Of a DNA stretch of 64,000 bases, positions 10,597 to 21,083 are shown one piece after another. The notes under the pieces were generated by a model. The model searched no databases. It had not been told where the DNA came from and was given only the letters and a program-made list of their open reading frames with translations. The stretch lies in contig NC_072792.1 of the NCBI RefSeq assembly GCF_028583425.1, positions 158,602,676-158,666,675 on the forward strand. The letters are read 5' to 3'. A program made the position numbers and the translations under genes. The number at the start of each line of letters is the position of its first letter. Position 1 is the first letter of the stretch. This DNA is from Eublepharis macularius. Taxonomy: Eukaryota > Chordata > Lepidosauria > Squamata > Eublepharidae.

Positions 10597-10777
10597 CTGT
10601 AACTGTTGTTCATTGAGGTTTTCTGTGCAAGCACACATGGGACTGCGCTTGCTCAGGCCTGCTGATTCTGGAGGTTTTCTAGCTAAAACTTCCAGCAGGA
10701 GGCGCTCCTACCTCCCAGAGCGCCTGCGTGGCTGTTTTCCCACCGAAACAGCCCTAGGGAAGGCGGGGTGTCCCCTG

Positions 10778-10793
10778 CTACCCTCAGTCCTCT
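10778..10793. repeat. Target-site duplication, left copy
   Basis: ctaccctcagtcctct is repeated exactly at 12242-12257. It brackets the nested L1 and shows recent target-primed insertion. Confidence 0.9.
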
Positions 10794-12241
10794 TTTTTTT
10801 TTTTTGAAAAGATTTTTATTGGGTTAGGGTCAAATGTTTACACATTACAATCAATATTCCCATTTCCCAATTTCTAACCCCCTCCCTTCCCCCCCCATTT
10901 TGTTGACTTCCAACAGTTTTCCAACCCTTTATCCCTTTTCCCTTACTCTTTATATATTCCTCTATCTAACAAATATATATTCTCCCTTTATTCTAAGCAA
11001 TACTTCTTTAACTATTTTTAATACTCTGTACCCTGACTATGAGTCCCTTTTTCCATAATGGATAAACAATTTATCCCATTTTTCATTATTTCACTTTCAA
11101 TTATTTCTATATATCATAAACGATGTAAACCATACATTCATATAAATCAACCAGTTTAACTTATACTCTATATGTTATTCATTCTATCTTCTTCTTTCTA
11201 TTTTAGTTATATTTGTTTACGTTAATATTTCTATTCCCCTTCAGTCATAAGTCTATATATGATATCAATCAATTTGACTCATATACAACTTCAAACAAAC
11301 ATATTCAGTTTGGTACACTATACGGAATCAAAAAGAAAATATTATTAGTTAATCCTTATAGTTAACCCTTATGATTAATTATTTTCTATCAATATTCTAT
11401 TTATTATTCTATATATATCAATCTAATATCATAACTGCTTAGAAATTCTCTTTTACCTCTTCTCCTCCCCGGTAAAGTCACCCCCCTCTACATTTTATTG
11501 TACTTCAGTAGTTCTCAAACTGCCACAGTTCTCCTCCCACCTCCCATTTCTTCTCCAAATATTGTTTCAGCTTCTCCCAGTCTGTGTTAAACTGTCCTGA
11601 GTCCAGGTTTCTCAATTTTCTTGTCATTTTGTCCATTTCTGCCATATACAGCAATTTATGGATCCAATCTTCAATGGTTGGCACTTCTTGTATTTTCCAT
11701 TTTTGCGCATACAAAAGTCTAGCTGCTGCCGTCATGTAAAATATCAACGTCCTATGATGGGCTGGAATTCCCTCCATTCCCAAGTTTAGTAGCAGGAGTT
11801 CTGGGTTCTTATTAATTTGAAATTGTAAAATCTCACTCATTTCTCTTATTATTTCCCCCCAGTACTGCCTAGCTACCTCACACGTCCACCACATGTGGTA
11901 GAGGGAGCCCTCATGCTTCCTGCATTTCCAGCATTTATTAGAAGTGTTCAAATTCCCTAGCGCAATCTTCTTTGGTGTCATGTACCAACGGTAAATCATT
12001 TTGTAAATGTTCTCTTTAATACTAGTGCATGTCGTTTTCATTGTAGTCTTCCACAAGTATTCCCATGCCTCCATTGTTATTTCTTTGTTGAGATTTATGG
12101 CCCATTTCACCATTTGTCCTTTAACTATTTCATCCTCAGTATACCATTTCAGCAGTGCTTGGTATACCTTAGATATTCTTTTCTTGTCCTCTTTGAGAAG
12201 GGTCTGCTCTAGTTCCGAGTTTTCTGTTCGTATACCTCCCT
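10794..12241 (-). mobile_element. 5'-truncated L1 inserted in DIRS-1
   Basis: On the minus strand the element ends in a poly-A tail (T run at 10792-10805) preceded by an AT-rich 3' UTR, and contains the ORF2 C-terminus. A perfect 16-base target-site duplication flanks it. Its 5' end at 12241 cuts into ORF2, the usual 5' truncation of L1. Confidence 0.93.
11505..12241 (-). pseudogene. L1 ORF2 C-terminal fragment
   Basis: The frame is open from the truncation point to a stop at 11505. It reads QMVKWAINLNKEITMEAWE, YRWYMTPKKIA, then the cysteine knuckle CWKCRKHEGSLYHMWWTC. This is closely similar to the C-terminal segment of the L1 at 24902-25594. The C-x2-C..H..C knuckle and the region after the reverse transcriptase are typical of L1 ORF2. 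Endonuclease and RT domains are absent because of 5' truncation. The open frame continues past 12241 into DIRS sequence, which is not part of the protein. Confidence 0.9.
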
Positions 12242-12257
12242 CTACCCTCAGTCCTCT
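12242..12257. repeat. Target-site duplication, right copy
   Basis: An exact copy of 10778-10793 on the 5' side of the nested L1. The DIRS terminal repeat resumes directly after it. Confidence 0.9.
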
Positions 12258-12304
12258 ATTGCCACCGCTCTCTCCAATGCCAAGAAGAGCGAGGGAGGGT
12301 GTGT

Positions 12305-12395
12305 GTGCCTGTACAGAAGACCTCAATGAACAACAGTTACAGGTAAGTGCAACACTGTTTTTCATCTTCAGTCTTCTGTGCAGTCCCATATGCGA
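12305..12395. repeat. DIRS-1 internal complementary region
   Basis: The first half complements the left terminus (cctcaatgaacaacagttac). The second half (cttcagtcttctgtgcag) complements the right terminus at 15575-15597. This bridges the two ends, as expected for the circular junction template of DIRS elements. GTAAGTG lies at 12342-12348. Confidence 0.75.
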
Positions 12396-12864
12396 GTTTA
12401 ACAAGCTATTTACCTGGGTGGTGGAGCTTCCTTCTATTCACAGGAAGTTCGACTGGAGCACGGCTGTACCCACTGCGGTCTCTCTTCTGTCCAAGATATC
12501 CAGCACGTAGCGCTTAACGAACCAGAGCTGCACGGGAGACGTCCTGTATCAGGACCCCCTTCAAAAGGGCTGCAGAGGATGCCTGCGACCTGGTGGAATG
12601 CGCATGGACTTCCAAGGGGCAAGGCAGGTTAGCGGTATCGTAGCAGGATCTGATGGCCTGTACCACCCACCTGGCTATAGTCTTGTGAATTTGCTTTCCT
12701 CCCCTTATTAGGGCCCGCAAAACAAACAAAAAAGTTGAGAATCCACTCAAAAGGGTTTAGTCCTGTCTAGGTAGAAAAGGAGTGCCCTCCTAACATCTAG
12801 TGTATGCAGGGCTCATTTGGAGCCAGAACGCAGAGGAATGGCGTTCCGGTAGGTCTAAAAAGAT

Positions 12865-12931
12865 GTTCATTGAGGTCTTCTGTGCAGGCACACACACCCT
12901 GTGTGTGCCTGCACAGAAGACCTCAATGAAC
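12865..12931. repeat. Perfect 31-base palindrome arms with 5-base loop
   Basis: 12865-12895 and 12901-12931 are exact inverted repeats around the loop accct. The left arm equals the start of the DIRS left terminal repeat and the right arm equals the start of its internal complementary region. A second DIRS end has therefore been joined here with almost all of the intervening sequence lost. Copies of DIRS and hAT flanks on both sides (12299-12860 and 12900-13110) show a partial duplication. Confidence 0.85.
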
Positions 12932-13082
12932 AACAGTTACAGGTAAGTGCAGCACAGTTTTTCATCTTCAGTCTTCTGTGCAGTCCCATATGCGAGTTTA
13001 ACAAGCTATTTACCTGGGTGGTGGAGCTTCCTTCTATCCTGTCTAGGTAGAAAAGGAGTGCCCTCCTAACATCTAGTGTATG

Positions 13083-13770
13083 CAGGGCTCATTTGGAGCC
13101 GGAACGTTCCGGTAGGTCTAAAAAGAGGTCATGTGGGTTTTGGCCCCGCCCATGTGATTTCCTCCGAGTGCAGGCTGAGTGGTGCTGGGCTCCAAAGGAA
13201 CAGTAAGCTGCTTGGATTCCTTCTGCTCTTTTACTTTGGGGGGAGGGGGGACAGAAATGCTGAGTGGTGCTGGGCTCCAAAGGAACGCAAGCTGCTTGGA
13301 TTCATTCTGCTCTGCAATTTTTACTTTCATTTGTGACCGGGGGGGGGGGGGGGAAATGAGTGCAAGCCGAGTGGTGCTGGGCTCCAAAGGAATGCAAGCT
13401 GCTTGGATTCATTCTGCTCTGCTCCTTTACTTTCATTTGTGACCGGGGGGGGGGGGAGAGAAAATGAGTGAGTGCAAGCCGAGTGGTGCTGAGCTCCAAA
13501 GGAACACAAGCTGCTTGGAATTCATGCTGCTTTATTTTTATTTGACTTGAGAGAGTGAGTGAGTGGGTGCAAGCAGGGCTGGCTCTCCAGAGGAGGGTAA
13601 GCTGCTTTGAGTTCATTCTGCTTTAAGGAAATACCTGGAGACTTTTGCAGAAAGGGCCTGAGGGGTGGATGTTGCCTTCTGACACACTTCTGGTGATGTC
13701 AGGGGGTGTGGCATATGCTAATGAGTTATGCTAATGAGTTCCTGTAGTTCTTTTTACAGGAAATGACCCG
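13083..13770. mobile_element. hAT-type non-autonomous element with internal VNTR
   Basis: The element starts cagggctcattt and ends in the matching inverted tatgacccg-type end. It is flanked by agtgtatg at 13075-13082 and agtgtatt at 13771-13778, an 8-base target duplication with one mismatch, as hAT elements make. The interior holds five units of about 100 bases carrying gtggtgctgggctccaaagg and poly-G tracts. A copy of its left end also sits at 12793-12860 through the local duplication. Confidence 0.75.
13170..13627. repeat. About 100-base minisatellite, five units
   Basis: Units near 13170, 13259, 13358, 13465 and 13567 each carry gtgctgggctccaaaggaa, gcaagctgcttggattcatt and, in three of them, a 10-15 base G run after tttgtgacc. 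Short open frames on both strands derive from the repeat. Confidence 0.85.
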
Positions 13771-13809
13771 AGTGTATTTAAGGAGCATTCTGCAGGGCTG
13801 CATTGGTCC

Positions 13810-14532
13810 TCAAAGAAAGCAGGTAGCACTATGTCTTGTGACGTGAAACTTGTAAACGACCTTGGGCAAAACCTCTAGTTTAGTCCATAATACCACCTTT
13901 TCCGAGTGGATCTTAAGGAACGGTGGTTCACAACTGAGTGCAGCTACCTCACTAACCCTCCTAGGTGATGTGAGCACCACCAGAAGGGCCACCTTCAAAG
14001 ACAAATATCACAGCTGGCACGTATCTAGTGGATCAAAGGGCCTGCTGATTAGTCTCCTGAGTACTACGTTCAGAGACCATTGTGGTACAACCCTATGTAC
14101 AATAAGAAACATATTGTTGAGCACTTTCAGAAACATTTTGGACGTAAAATGTGAAAAGACAGTTTTATTGTCCACAGGGGCATGAAAGGCCGATATCGCT
14201 GCCAGATACACCTTGACCAAAGAGTTCGAGAGACCCTTCTGTTTCAGTTCCAGTAAGTATTCTAGGACTTTACTCAAGGAACAGTTCACAGGGTCCAGAC
14301 CATGTCCTGATGCCCACAACATAAATTTGTCCCACTTCATCTTGTAGGAGTGTCTGGTGGAAAGACACCTAGCATTTAAGATCACTTGAGCTACACCTTC
14401 CAATAGCATCTCTGTGGTAGAATCAGCCACATGGTCAGTCTGAGCCTCTCTCTCCCATGATGAAAGACCCCATCCCAAGACAGGAGAAAGCGGTGGACCT
14501 TGCTCGCTAATCTCAGTAACCCGTGGAACCAT
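13810..14532 (-). pseudogene. DIRS-1 tyrosine recombinase, interrupted
   Basis: One reading frame runs across the span with a single in-frame TGA (TCA on the plus strand at 14008-14010). The N-terminal part has LSTRHSYKMKWDKFMLWA and LVKVYLAAISAFHAP, the helical core-binding domain of DIRS recombinases. Beyond the stop is VALLVVLTSPRRVSEVAALS, the box carrying the first catalytic arginine. The distal catalytic residues are lost near the hAT-type insertion. In this family the recombinase integrates the circular DNA copy without an integrase. The copy is inactive. Confidence 0.8.
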
Positions 14533-15029
14533 AGCTGTCTCGGCCAGTAGGGAGCTATCAGGATTGCCCTCACATTCTCCCCCTTAAGTCTGCTCACCAC
14601 CCTGCCTAACAGCAGGATGGGCAGAAAAGCATACAAGAAGTGACCAGACCAGGACAACTGGAAGGCATCTCCCAAGGAACCTAACCCTAGACCTCCTCTT
14701 GAACAGAAGATGTATACCTTCTGATTTTCCCTGGTGGCAAACAAATCTATTTCAGGGTGCCCCCACCGATGGAAGACCATTTCTAGACACTCGTCCTTTA
14801 TGGACCACTCATGTGGATTCTCCTCCAACCTGCTCAAATGGTCTGCTATGACATTGTCCGCCCCTGGTATGTGTACTGCTGATAGGTGGACTCCGTGCTG
14901 TATAGCCCACGTCCATATGGACGTAGCCTCTCTGCAGAGGCTTTGGGATGTGGTCCCCCCTTGTTTGTTCAGGTAGAATACTGTTGTGGAATTGTCTGTG
15001 AGAATTAACAGATTTGTGTCATGCCACAT
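14391..15029 (-). pseudogene. DIRS-1 RNase H and connecting region
   Basis: The frame contains LLILTDNSTTVFYLNKQGGT, then WAIQHGVHLSAVHIPGADN and VIADHLSR. This is the DNSTTVxYLNKQGGT and HIPGxxNxxADxLSR pattern of the RNase H domain in DIRS elements. It overlaps the recombinase frame in a different register, as is usual for DIRS. The reverse transcriptase that should precede it is missing from this copy. Confidence 0.85.
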
Positions 15030-15404
15030 CTGAAAAGGATGTTAAGGCATAACATACAGCCTTCAATTCAAGGAGGTTAATATGAGCCCCCACCCCTCCC
15101 TGTCACTGTCTTCCCACAAACCGTGCACATATAACTCCCCACAATGTGCTCCCCATCCTAAGTTGGAGGCGTCTGTGGTGATGGACAGATCGGTCTGTAC
15201 ATGGTCAAAGGGAATCCCTGTCAGAAGATGTGACTAATCCACCCACCACTGAAGGGATCTAATCACTAACCTAGGGATGTTGAACTTCTCCTGCAATGCT
15301 TGAATAATGCTTTTTCAGACATTGTAGAGCAAAGAAAATCACAAAGATGAGAATAAGCAGAGATTACTTATCTCCCGACGATGATCTAGACCATCTCAGC
15401 ACAG

Positions 15405-15597
15405 TGGCGAAAGAGGAACTGAGGGTAGCAGGGGACGCCCTGCCTTCCCTAGGGCTACTTCAGCAAGAAAACAGCTGCGCGGGCGCTCTGGGAGGCAGGA
15501 GCGTCCATTGCTGGAAGTTTTGGCTAGAAAACCTCGGGAATCGGCAGGCCTGTGCATGCACAGTTCCATGGGGACTGCACAGAAGACCGAAGATAAA
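15405..15597. repeat. DIRS-1 right inverted terminal repeat
   Basis: The reverse complement matches 10613-10793 over about 190 bases, sharing tgagggtagcagggga, gcgctctgggagg and tttggctagaaaacctc. The match stops before the outermost bases of the left end, consistent with the unequal termini of DIRS elements. Confidence 0.85.
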
Positions 15598-16004
15598 CTA
15601 AGGATCCTCTGTCTAAAATCCATACAAGTGATGGGGTGATTGGGTCTATCACCTGGCTTTAGAAGCAGAAAGTTAAGTTTCACTCCAAGCAAACTGAGTG
15701 GCCTACTAAGGGGCTGAGATTTTCTCTTTCAAATAAACATAGTAGGTTGAATGGATTCATTTACACCAATCACCATCCCTCCCTCCTTAACCACAGCTCT
15801 TGTTAATCGAAAGCTAACGTTGTCTTCTCACCTGAGTCAGAAATCGTAATAGCGACTCACAATGGAAAGTTTAAATTAGACTAGTCCCCCTAAAGCAGGC
15901 TATAGTAAGTAGTACATTCCACTACAGTCAAGAGTTTCCTCACTTTCACGAGACATTTGTAAAATTTGGTTAAAAGATGCTCTAGATTTAGTAAGGAATT
16001 ATTT

Positions 16005-16150
16005 GAGTTTTATCCCACCCATCCTCCAAGAGCTTCCGGCAGCATACACATTTCTCCTCACAACCACCTTGCTAGACAGGTAAAGATGAGAAAATGTGAG
16101 CGTAATGCCCAAGTGGGGATTTGAACCCAGGTCTCTCCCGTCCTAGTGCA
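16005..16150 (-). mobile_element. SINE fragment, tRNA-derived
   Basis: The minus strand shows a B-box-like cctgggttcaaatcc, with a body ending in a caaggtggttgtgaggagaa-type phrase on that strand. This is the 3' part of a Sauria-type SINE. Confidence 0.55.
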
Positions 16151-16209
16151 ACACTAGGCCATATCCAGATTTCTGATAATCTCTCTGATTTGCCACCTGT
16201 TGCGTGAGA

Positions 16210-16437
16210 CCAAGTGTAGCGTAGTGCTGTTCGTGCTGGACTAGGATCTGGGAGATCCAGGTTAGAATCCCCACTTTGCCACGGAAGCTTGTGGGGTGAC
16301 CTTGGCCTGTCACACCTTCTCAGCCTAACCTACCTCACAGACTTTTTGTGAAGATGAAACGGAGGAGAAGAGAATCGTGTAAGCCATTCTGGGTTCCCAT
16401 TAGGCTGAAAGGTGGCTTACAGATTAAGTAAATAGAG
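16210..16437 (+). mobile_element. Sauria-type SINE
   Basis: The tRNA-like head has gtgtagcgtagtgctgt (A box) and ggttagaatcc at 16260-16270 (B box). Then come the conserved gggtgaccttggcctgtcac and cagcctaacctacctcacag blocks and the end phrase gtaagccattctgggt. These blocks in this order are typical of squamate SINEs. Confidence 0.8.
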
Positions 16438-16546
16438 CATTCATTGAAAAAAATTGAGATGGGACAATTGTAATTCAAGGGGAAAGGCCACAACAAAGGA
16501 ACATTCCTGTATTAGATTCTACACATAAGGTGACAAAAATAATTAC

Positions 16547-16675
16547 CAGTTTGGGTATATCCCCATCCTCCTCTTCACTGATGCAATGTTTGTGGTATGC
16601 CATGAATGAAGAAAGTGACATCCCACTAAAGAACAGCTTAACAGATATACTTCCCCATGGCCTATCTGATCGTTC
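16547..16675 (-). CDS. RNF17: RNF17 coding exon
   Basis: After a TTTTAACAG acceptor it reads ERSDRPWGSISVKLFFSGMS, LSSFMAYHKHCISEEEDGDI, PKL, with donor GTAATT. The PWGxxSVxLFxxGMSLSxFMA block closes the second extended Tudor module. It has 43 codons, phase 0 on both sides. The correct acceptor is at 16676-16677; a nearer AG at 16637-16638 would break the phase. Confidence 0.92.
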
Positions 16676-17527
16676 CTGTTAAAAGGCAGGCAAAATTATA
16701 CGGCGGTTACCTTCTTTTCTATTATAATTATGTACACTGCTATAAAGAACACAAACATTCACACAGACCTAAAGAGCCAAGGCAGCAGACACAACAAGGA
16801 CAGACCCAGAGAATGCCTGGGATTCCTAGTTCTGAGGACTATGAACTAGAAGCACTGAATAACTGCCCTCAAAAAAGTATGTCCTGCGCTACAATTCTGT
16901 GGCAAGGAACAGAAGCTAACATTGGCTTCAGGGGGTGAGAGGGGCTATATGAACACAGTTACCAAGAAGAGAGACACTGGAAAACAAGGACAGGCATACA
17001 CACCCATGTATATGCCCTCTATGTGTACAAAATAGGATGGAGTCTTAGGGAGGCACAGATGAGATGAACTAAATTCCCCTTCTTTGCCACAGGTATTTCT
17101 GGGCACAGCCTGGATAAGATACTAGGACCGGATAGGACATGGGAGAAAAGTGGCTGGTGAAATGGAGAGCAGGGAGGGGAGGCAGAAGAGGAAGGAAACA
17201 TTCAGCTTCCATCATCTGCATGCCCCCCTTTCAAATTAAAGCTCGATTCCCCTGCTCATACTTGAAATGCAAGTAGAACAGGCTCAAATTATAACTGCTC
17301 CATCACATCCCTGAAGAGCAACTATTTGTCGCCCATTCTTGAGAGTTTGAGGTTTGGTTATATTGTTTACCTTGGGTAAGTGAAAGACCACACTGGCAGA
17401 CAGTTGAAGGGAAAAAGAGAGTTTGGAAACAACTTTTTACCGCTATCTTTAGTGCCTGGCCCCTTGTATGTGTAACCAGCAGCTGCCTGCAAGAGGAGCA
17501 CCAACATGGTTTAGTCTTAATGATTAC

Positions 17528-17608
17528 CTCAATATGTATTTCCACTTGTCTCTTTGTAAGAAGTTCTTGGAGGAGCTCAACTGCATCTTGCTGCCAAGTA
17601 CCTCCAAC
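17528..17608 (-). CDS. RNF17: RNF17 coding exon
   Basis: Acceptor CATTGTGCAG and donor GTAATC. It reads VGGTWQQDAVELLQELLTKR, QVEIHIE. GGTWxxDAVELLxELL is the SN-like helix of an extended Tudor module. It has 27 codons, phase 0 on both sides. Confidence 0.92.
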
Positions 17609-18704
17609 CTGCACAATGAAGGGGGGGAGGGGAGACAAACATGACCCACATCAGAATTCAGGAAACCAAGTCAAGCCACCTCAAGTGGGGCTGACGATCA
17701 AAAAGGCAGAATTGTTTTGGCATATAAATTGCATTTTCCACCTCGTGAACCAAAGCATCCTGAGCTAGCCAAGTGCCTCACTGATCCCAGGCCTGGGCTG
17801 GTTATGGCCACTTATTCCCTCACCCCAGCCCCCAACTAATATCACTATCCAGTCTGCTCATACCACAACCATGATGTTAAGGAAGCCAAGTGAGATCATA
17901 CAAACAGGGTTTCTGTGCATCCTACCTGCCCAATTTTTAACCACCATTTTTGCTACTGAAAGGCATACAGATAGGACCTATATACCAGTTTGTCTGTATT
18001 TTTTTAACATCGGAGACATGAGGTGAGCATGGTAGGCAAGATCTCAATCTTCTCATCACCAGCACATGTAGATTCCCAACAGCTGTAGATAAGTACAAGT
18101 AAACAGAACAACACAAAGACCAAAAGTGTGCACAGCTGTATAGTGGTAGGGTAAAGATAGCTCAGCACATTTCCCAAGAAACACCGGTCTCCATAACTAT
18201 TTATGAGTGCGCATCTTTTTTTTTTTAAATTCAGTCTACAAACGAACTACAAACTACTTTAATTTGTATTGTTTCTCGCTTAGAAGCAACAATTCAAGCA
18301 GTCAAACATGGATTCTAAATATCAAACTAAATTACTCTGCAGGTAACGTTATTAATACTTCTCCTTCCTAACTATTTGATAAACAAATATAAATATATCT
18401 GAGAACATGTGCTAAGGTCTGCATCCCATCCTGGTCACATGTTAGCCTTCTCTATTCCAACAAGATTGCAGCAGGTAGGCGGAGAGATATACAGTATAAT
18501 CCTGTACAAAGTTACTCCAGTCTAAACTCATTGATTTCTAGCCTCTGTAGAATCCAAAAACAAAAATCATGTAATACATTTTGATTACAATCAAAACAAA
18601 TTAACAATAAAAACCAGTTGTCCAAGACCATCTAGTCCCATTAGGTGAAAGGGCCACAAAAATCAGAGTATACTTCTGTATAAAAATGGATTATGTTCAT
18701 GCTG
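17609..18704 (-). other. RNF17 intron segment
   Basis: AT-rich DNA with a poly-T run near 18210. No gene or recognised repeat. Confidence 0.55.
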
Positions 18705-19062
18705 ATTGCAAAAGGGTAGCTGTGCTAGTCTGTTGCTGCAAAATAAAGCAGACACCCAGTGGCAGCTTAAAGACTAGCACATTTATTTCAAGATGAGCTT
18801 TTGTGAGTCAGTGCTGACTTCTTTAGGTATGTATGGAGATCAACCTGAGAATCATTCTCATGTTTTCTTTTTCCACATAACGAATCTGCACTTGAAAGAC
18901 TCATGACAGAATTCATCCTTGATCTTAATCCCCATCCCGCCCAACCTGCCCCATAAGAAGCACTCTAAGTTTGATTTCTACATCTGAAGAAGTGAGCAGT
19001 GACTCACAAAAGCTCATACTGAAATAAAAATTAGTCTTTAAGGTGCCACTGGACTTTTGTTT
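18705..19062. repeat. Foldback MITE-like element with interior insertion
   Basis: The left half (18711-18830, with ctttaaagactagcac-type and tgagctttTGTGAGTCA phrases) and the right half (18978-19060, agtgactcacaaaagctcat, tagtctttaaggtgccactgga) are inverted relatives. They are separated by about 145 bases. It belongs to the same family as 2010-2177. Confidence 0.55.
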
Positions 19063-19734
19063 TACATTCCTGCTGACTCAGGTGCGATTCTGACTGTGGA
19101 TTTCTCAGCTCAGGCAGTTAGCCATTACCCTATAGAAGCATCTGGAAATCTGACACCATACAACATTTGGAACAATTGTGCTTTAAAAGTTGTCCAAATG
19201 CAGTATCTCTCTCATAGAATTCTATTCTTCTCTATGTCACAAAGAAAATGTGGCTCATCTACCCCTTTCTGAGGAATGGCAAACCTGGCACCTTAGTGAC
19301 TTCGTGCATGCACTTTCAATAGCCTGAAGACCATTTGCCAGTTTTCTGGGGCAAATAAACAAGATCTGCACAGTGTTGCAGCTCAGAGGGATAGGACGTA
19401 CAAATACAGAATTGCAAACTTTTGATTTTTCTTTAGAATATTTATGTACCACCTGTACAGAGAGCTGCTTGAAATGGCTCACAAACAGAAAACAATGTAA
19501 TTTTTAAGAAGTCAGGATGACAGGAGAAAACATTTCCAGAATGTTTTGATCTATCATCATTAGGATACCCTAAAAATGGGCCTGTCAGCAGGCTGCAAGC
19601 CAGTTAACATGACCAGGATCAAAACCTAAACCTCTGGAATTGGCCAGTAACCGCTGGTTTTGGACAAAGTGAAAGAGGAGACTGTGGCACCAAAAAAGTC
19701 AGTTTGGTAGCAGTTTTGCTCTGCAGTAGAACAG

Positions 19735-19905
19735 CAGGATCAGAGTCCAGTAGCACCTTAGATACCAACAAGATGTTCAGGGTATACGCTTATGAGAATG
19801 AAAGTTCCCTTTCTCATTGTATCTGAAGAAGAGAGCTTTGACTCAGGAAAGCTCATATACTGAAAATCTTGTTGGTCTCTAAGGTGCCACTGGACTCAAA
19901 CCTTG
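19735..19905. repeat. Foldback MITE-like element
   Basis: cagagtccagtagcacctta at the left pairs with taaggtgccactggactc at the right. The interior carries gaagagagctttgactcagg. Third member of the family in this window. Confidence 0.6.
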
Positions 19906-21083
19906 CAAAATCTTCGAGGCTTCCTGTTTAATTCTGCACCTACAGACTCCTCTGTGAACAAGGAGGCCTTCCCTCAGCTTCTGCTGCAGGAGAGAAGGCA
20001 AGTCAGGCACAGCTGCCCTTGGAGGCTCACTTTAGCTTCAGATCCAGATTTGCGGTGGGGGGCAAAGAAGGGCTGAGCCTGCAAAGAAGGCAGCTTAAAA
20101 AAAAGAAAACGTGGGAGACTTGGCAAGACCGACGTGATTCGGAACTCCGGATCAACCGAGGTGCTGTTTTTCGGGCTGGTGGGGCACCCAGATTGCCCAC
20201 AGCCTCTGGATTTCAGTTAGAAATCCGACAGGAACGCTTGTAGCCCTGAGAGTGAAGGGTCTCGGTGGGTGGGAGGCTCTGAATTAAGGGCTTTCCTCCC
20301 AAGCCTTGAGATCCTCCTCGGAGAAGGGCGGCCAAAATCTCTGCAGCAGCCTTGAGAGTCATTAAATTGACATAGGCTCGTTGTTCCCTAAGCCTCGGGA
20401 ATGGAATTGAACAGAATTGGACGTTTGAAGCAGTGAGTACATCCCAAGAAGTTTATGTTAAGTTAAGATTACTATCTCCACCAACGGACTGTTTTACTGA
20501 ATAAAGACCGAACTTTTAAAAGAACAAAAGACTGAGTTACCAAGATGAAAAAGTATACTAAAAGACTGAGCAGTTTAATTTGAGTTGTGACAGTGAGAAA
20601 AAGTTAAAAAGAGCTAAGAAGAATATTGTTTTGCATACCTGTGGTTGGAGAGATAGCGACGTGGTGGGCGGATCGTGGGAATCGGAAGGCAGGACGTGAG
20701 ACAGGAAGTAGAGGAGAGGAGATAGAGAGAGCGCGGCGAGGGAGGTCAGGAAGACCAGGAAGACCCGGAAGAAAAATAAAGTTGGAAGAGGAAGTGAAGT
20801 ACACACCATTGGAAGTAAGGGAAAGGAACCGGAAGCAAAGGATTCACCATTGAAAGTAAGGGAAGACCATTGATGTGACAGTATTACCATAGAGAAAGAT
20901 CGCCCGACATTTTATATCATAGAGAAACATCGCCCGACATTTTAAGGGTAAGGGAAGCCTCAATCGCCATTTTAACTGAGGGCAAACGTTTAAAAATTTT
21001 GATATATAAAAATAGAGACTTGAATTAAAAAGAAGACGGAGTTAAGAAAGAGAGCTGATTCGTGGGGACCCAAGGCAAGTCCG

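Larger units (their letters stand above)
10590..15600 (-). mobile_element. DIRS-type retrotransposon with nested insertions (DIRS-1)
   Basis: The left end (10600-10793, resuming at 12258) and the reverse complement of 15405-15597 are about 200-base inverted terminal repeats; both contain a ggcgctc(tgg)gagg block and ttttagctagaaaacctc. Internal complementary regions lie at 12305-12395 and again at 12906-12995. Minus-strand coding remnants are RNase H (14391-15029) and tyrosine recombinase (13810-14532). Gag and most of the reverse transcriptase are missing, presumably deleted. Later events split the copy: an L1 inserted at 10794-12241, a hAT-type element at 13083-13770, and a partial tandem duplication around 12299-13110. 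It lies in the intron between the 10281 and 16547 exons of RNF17, in sense with the gene. Confidence 0.85.
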
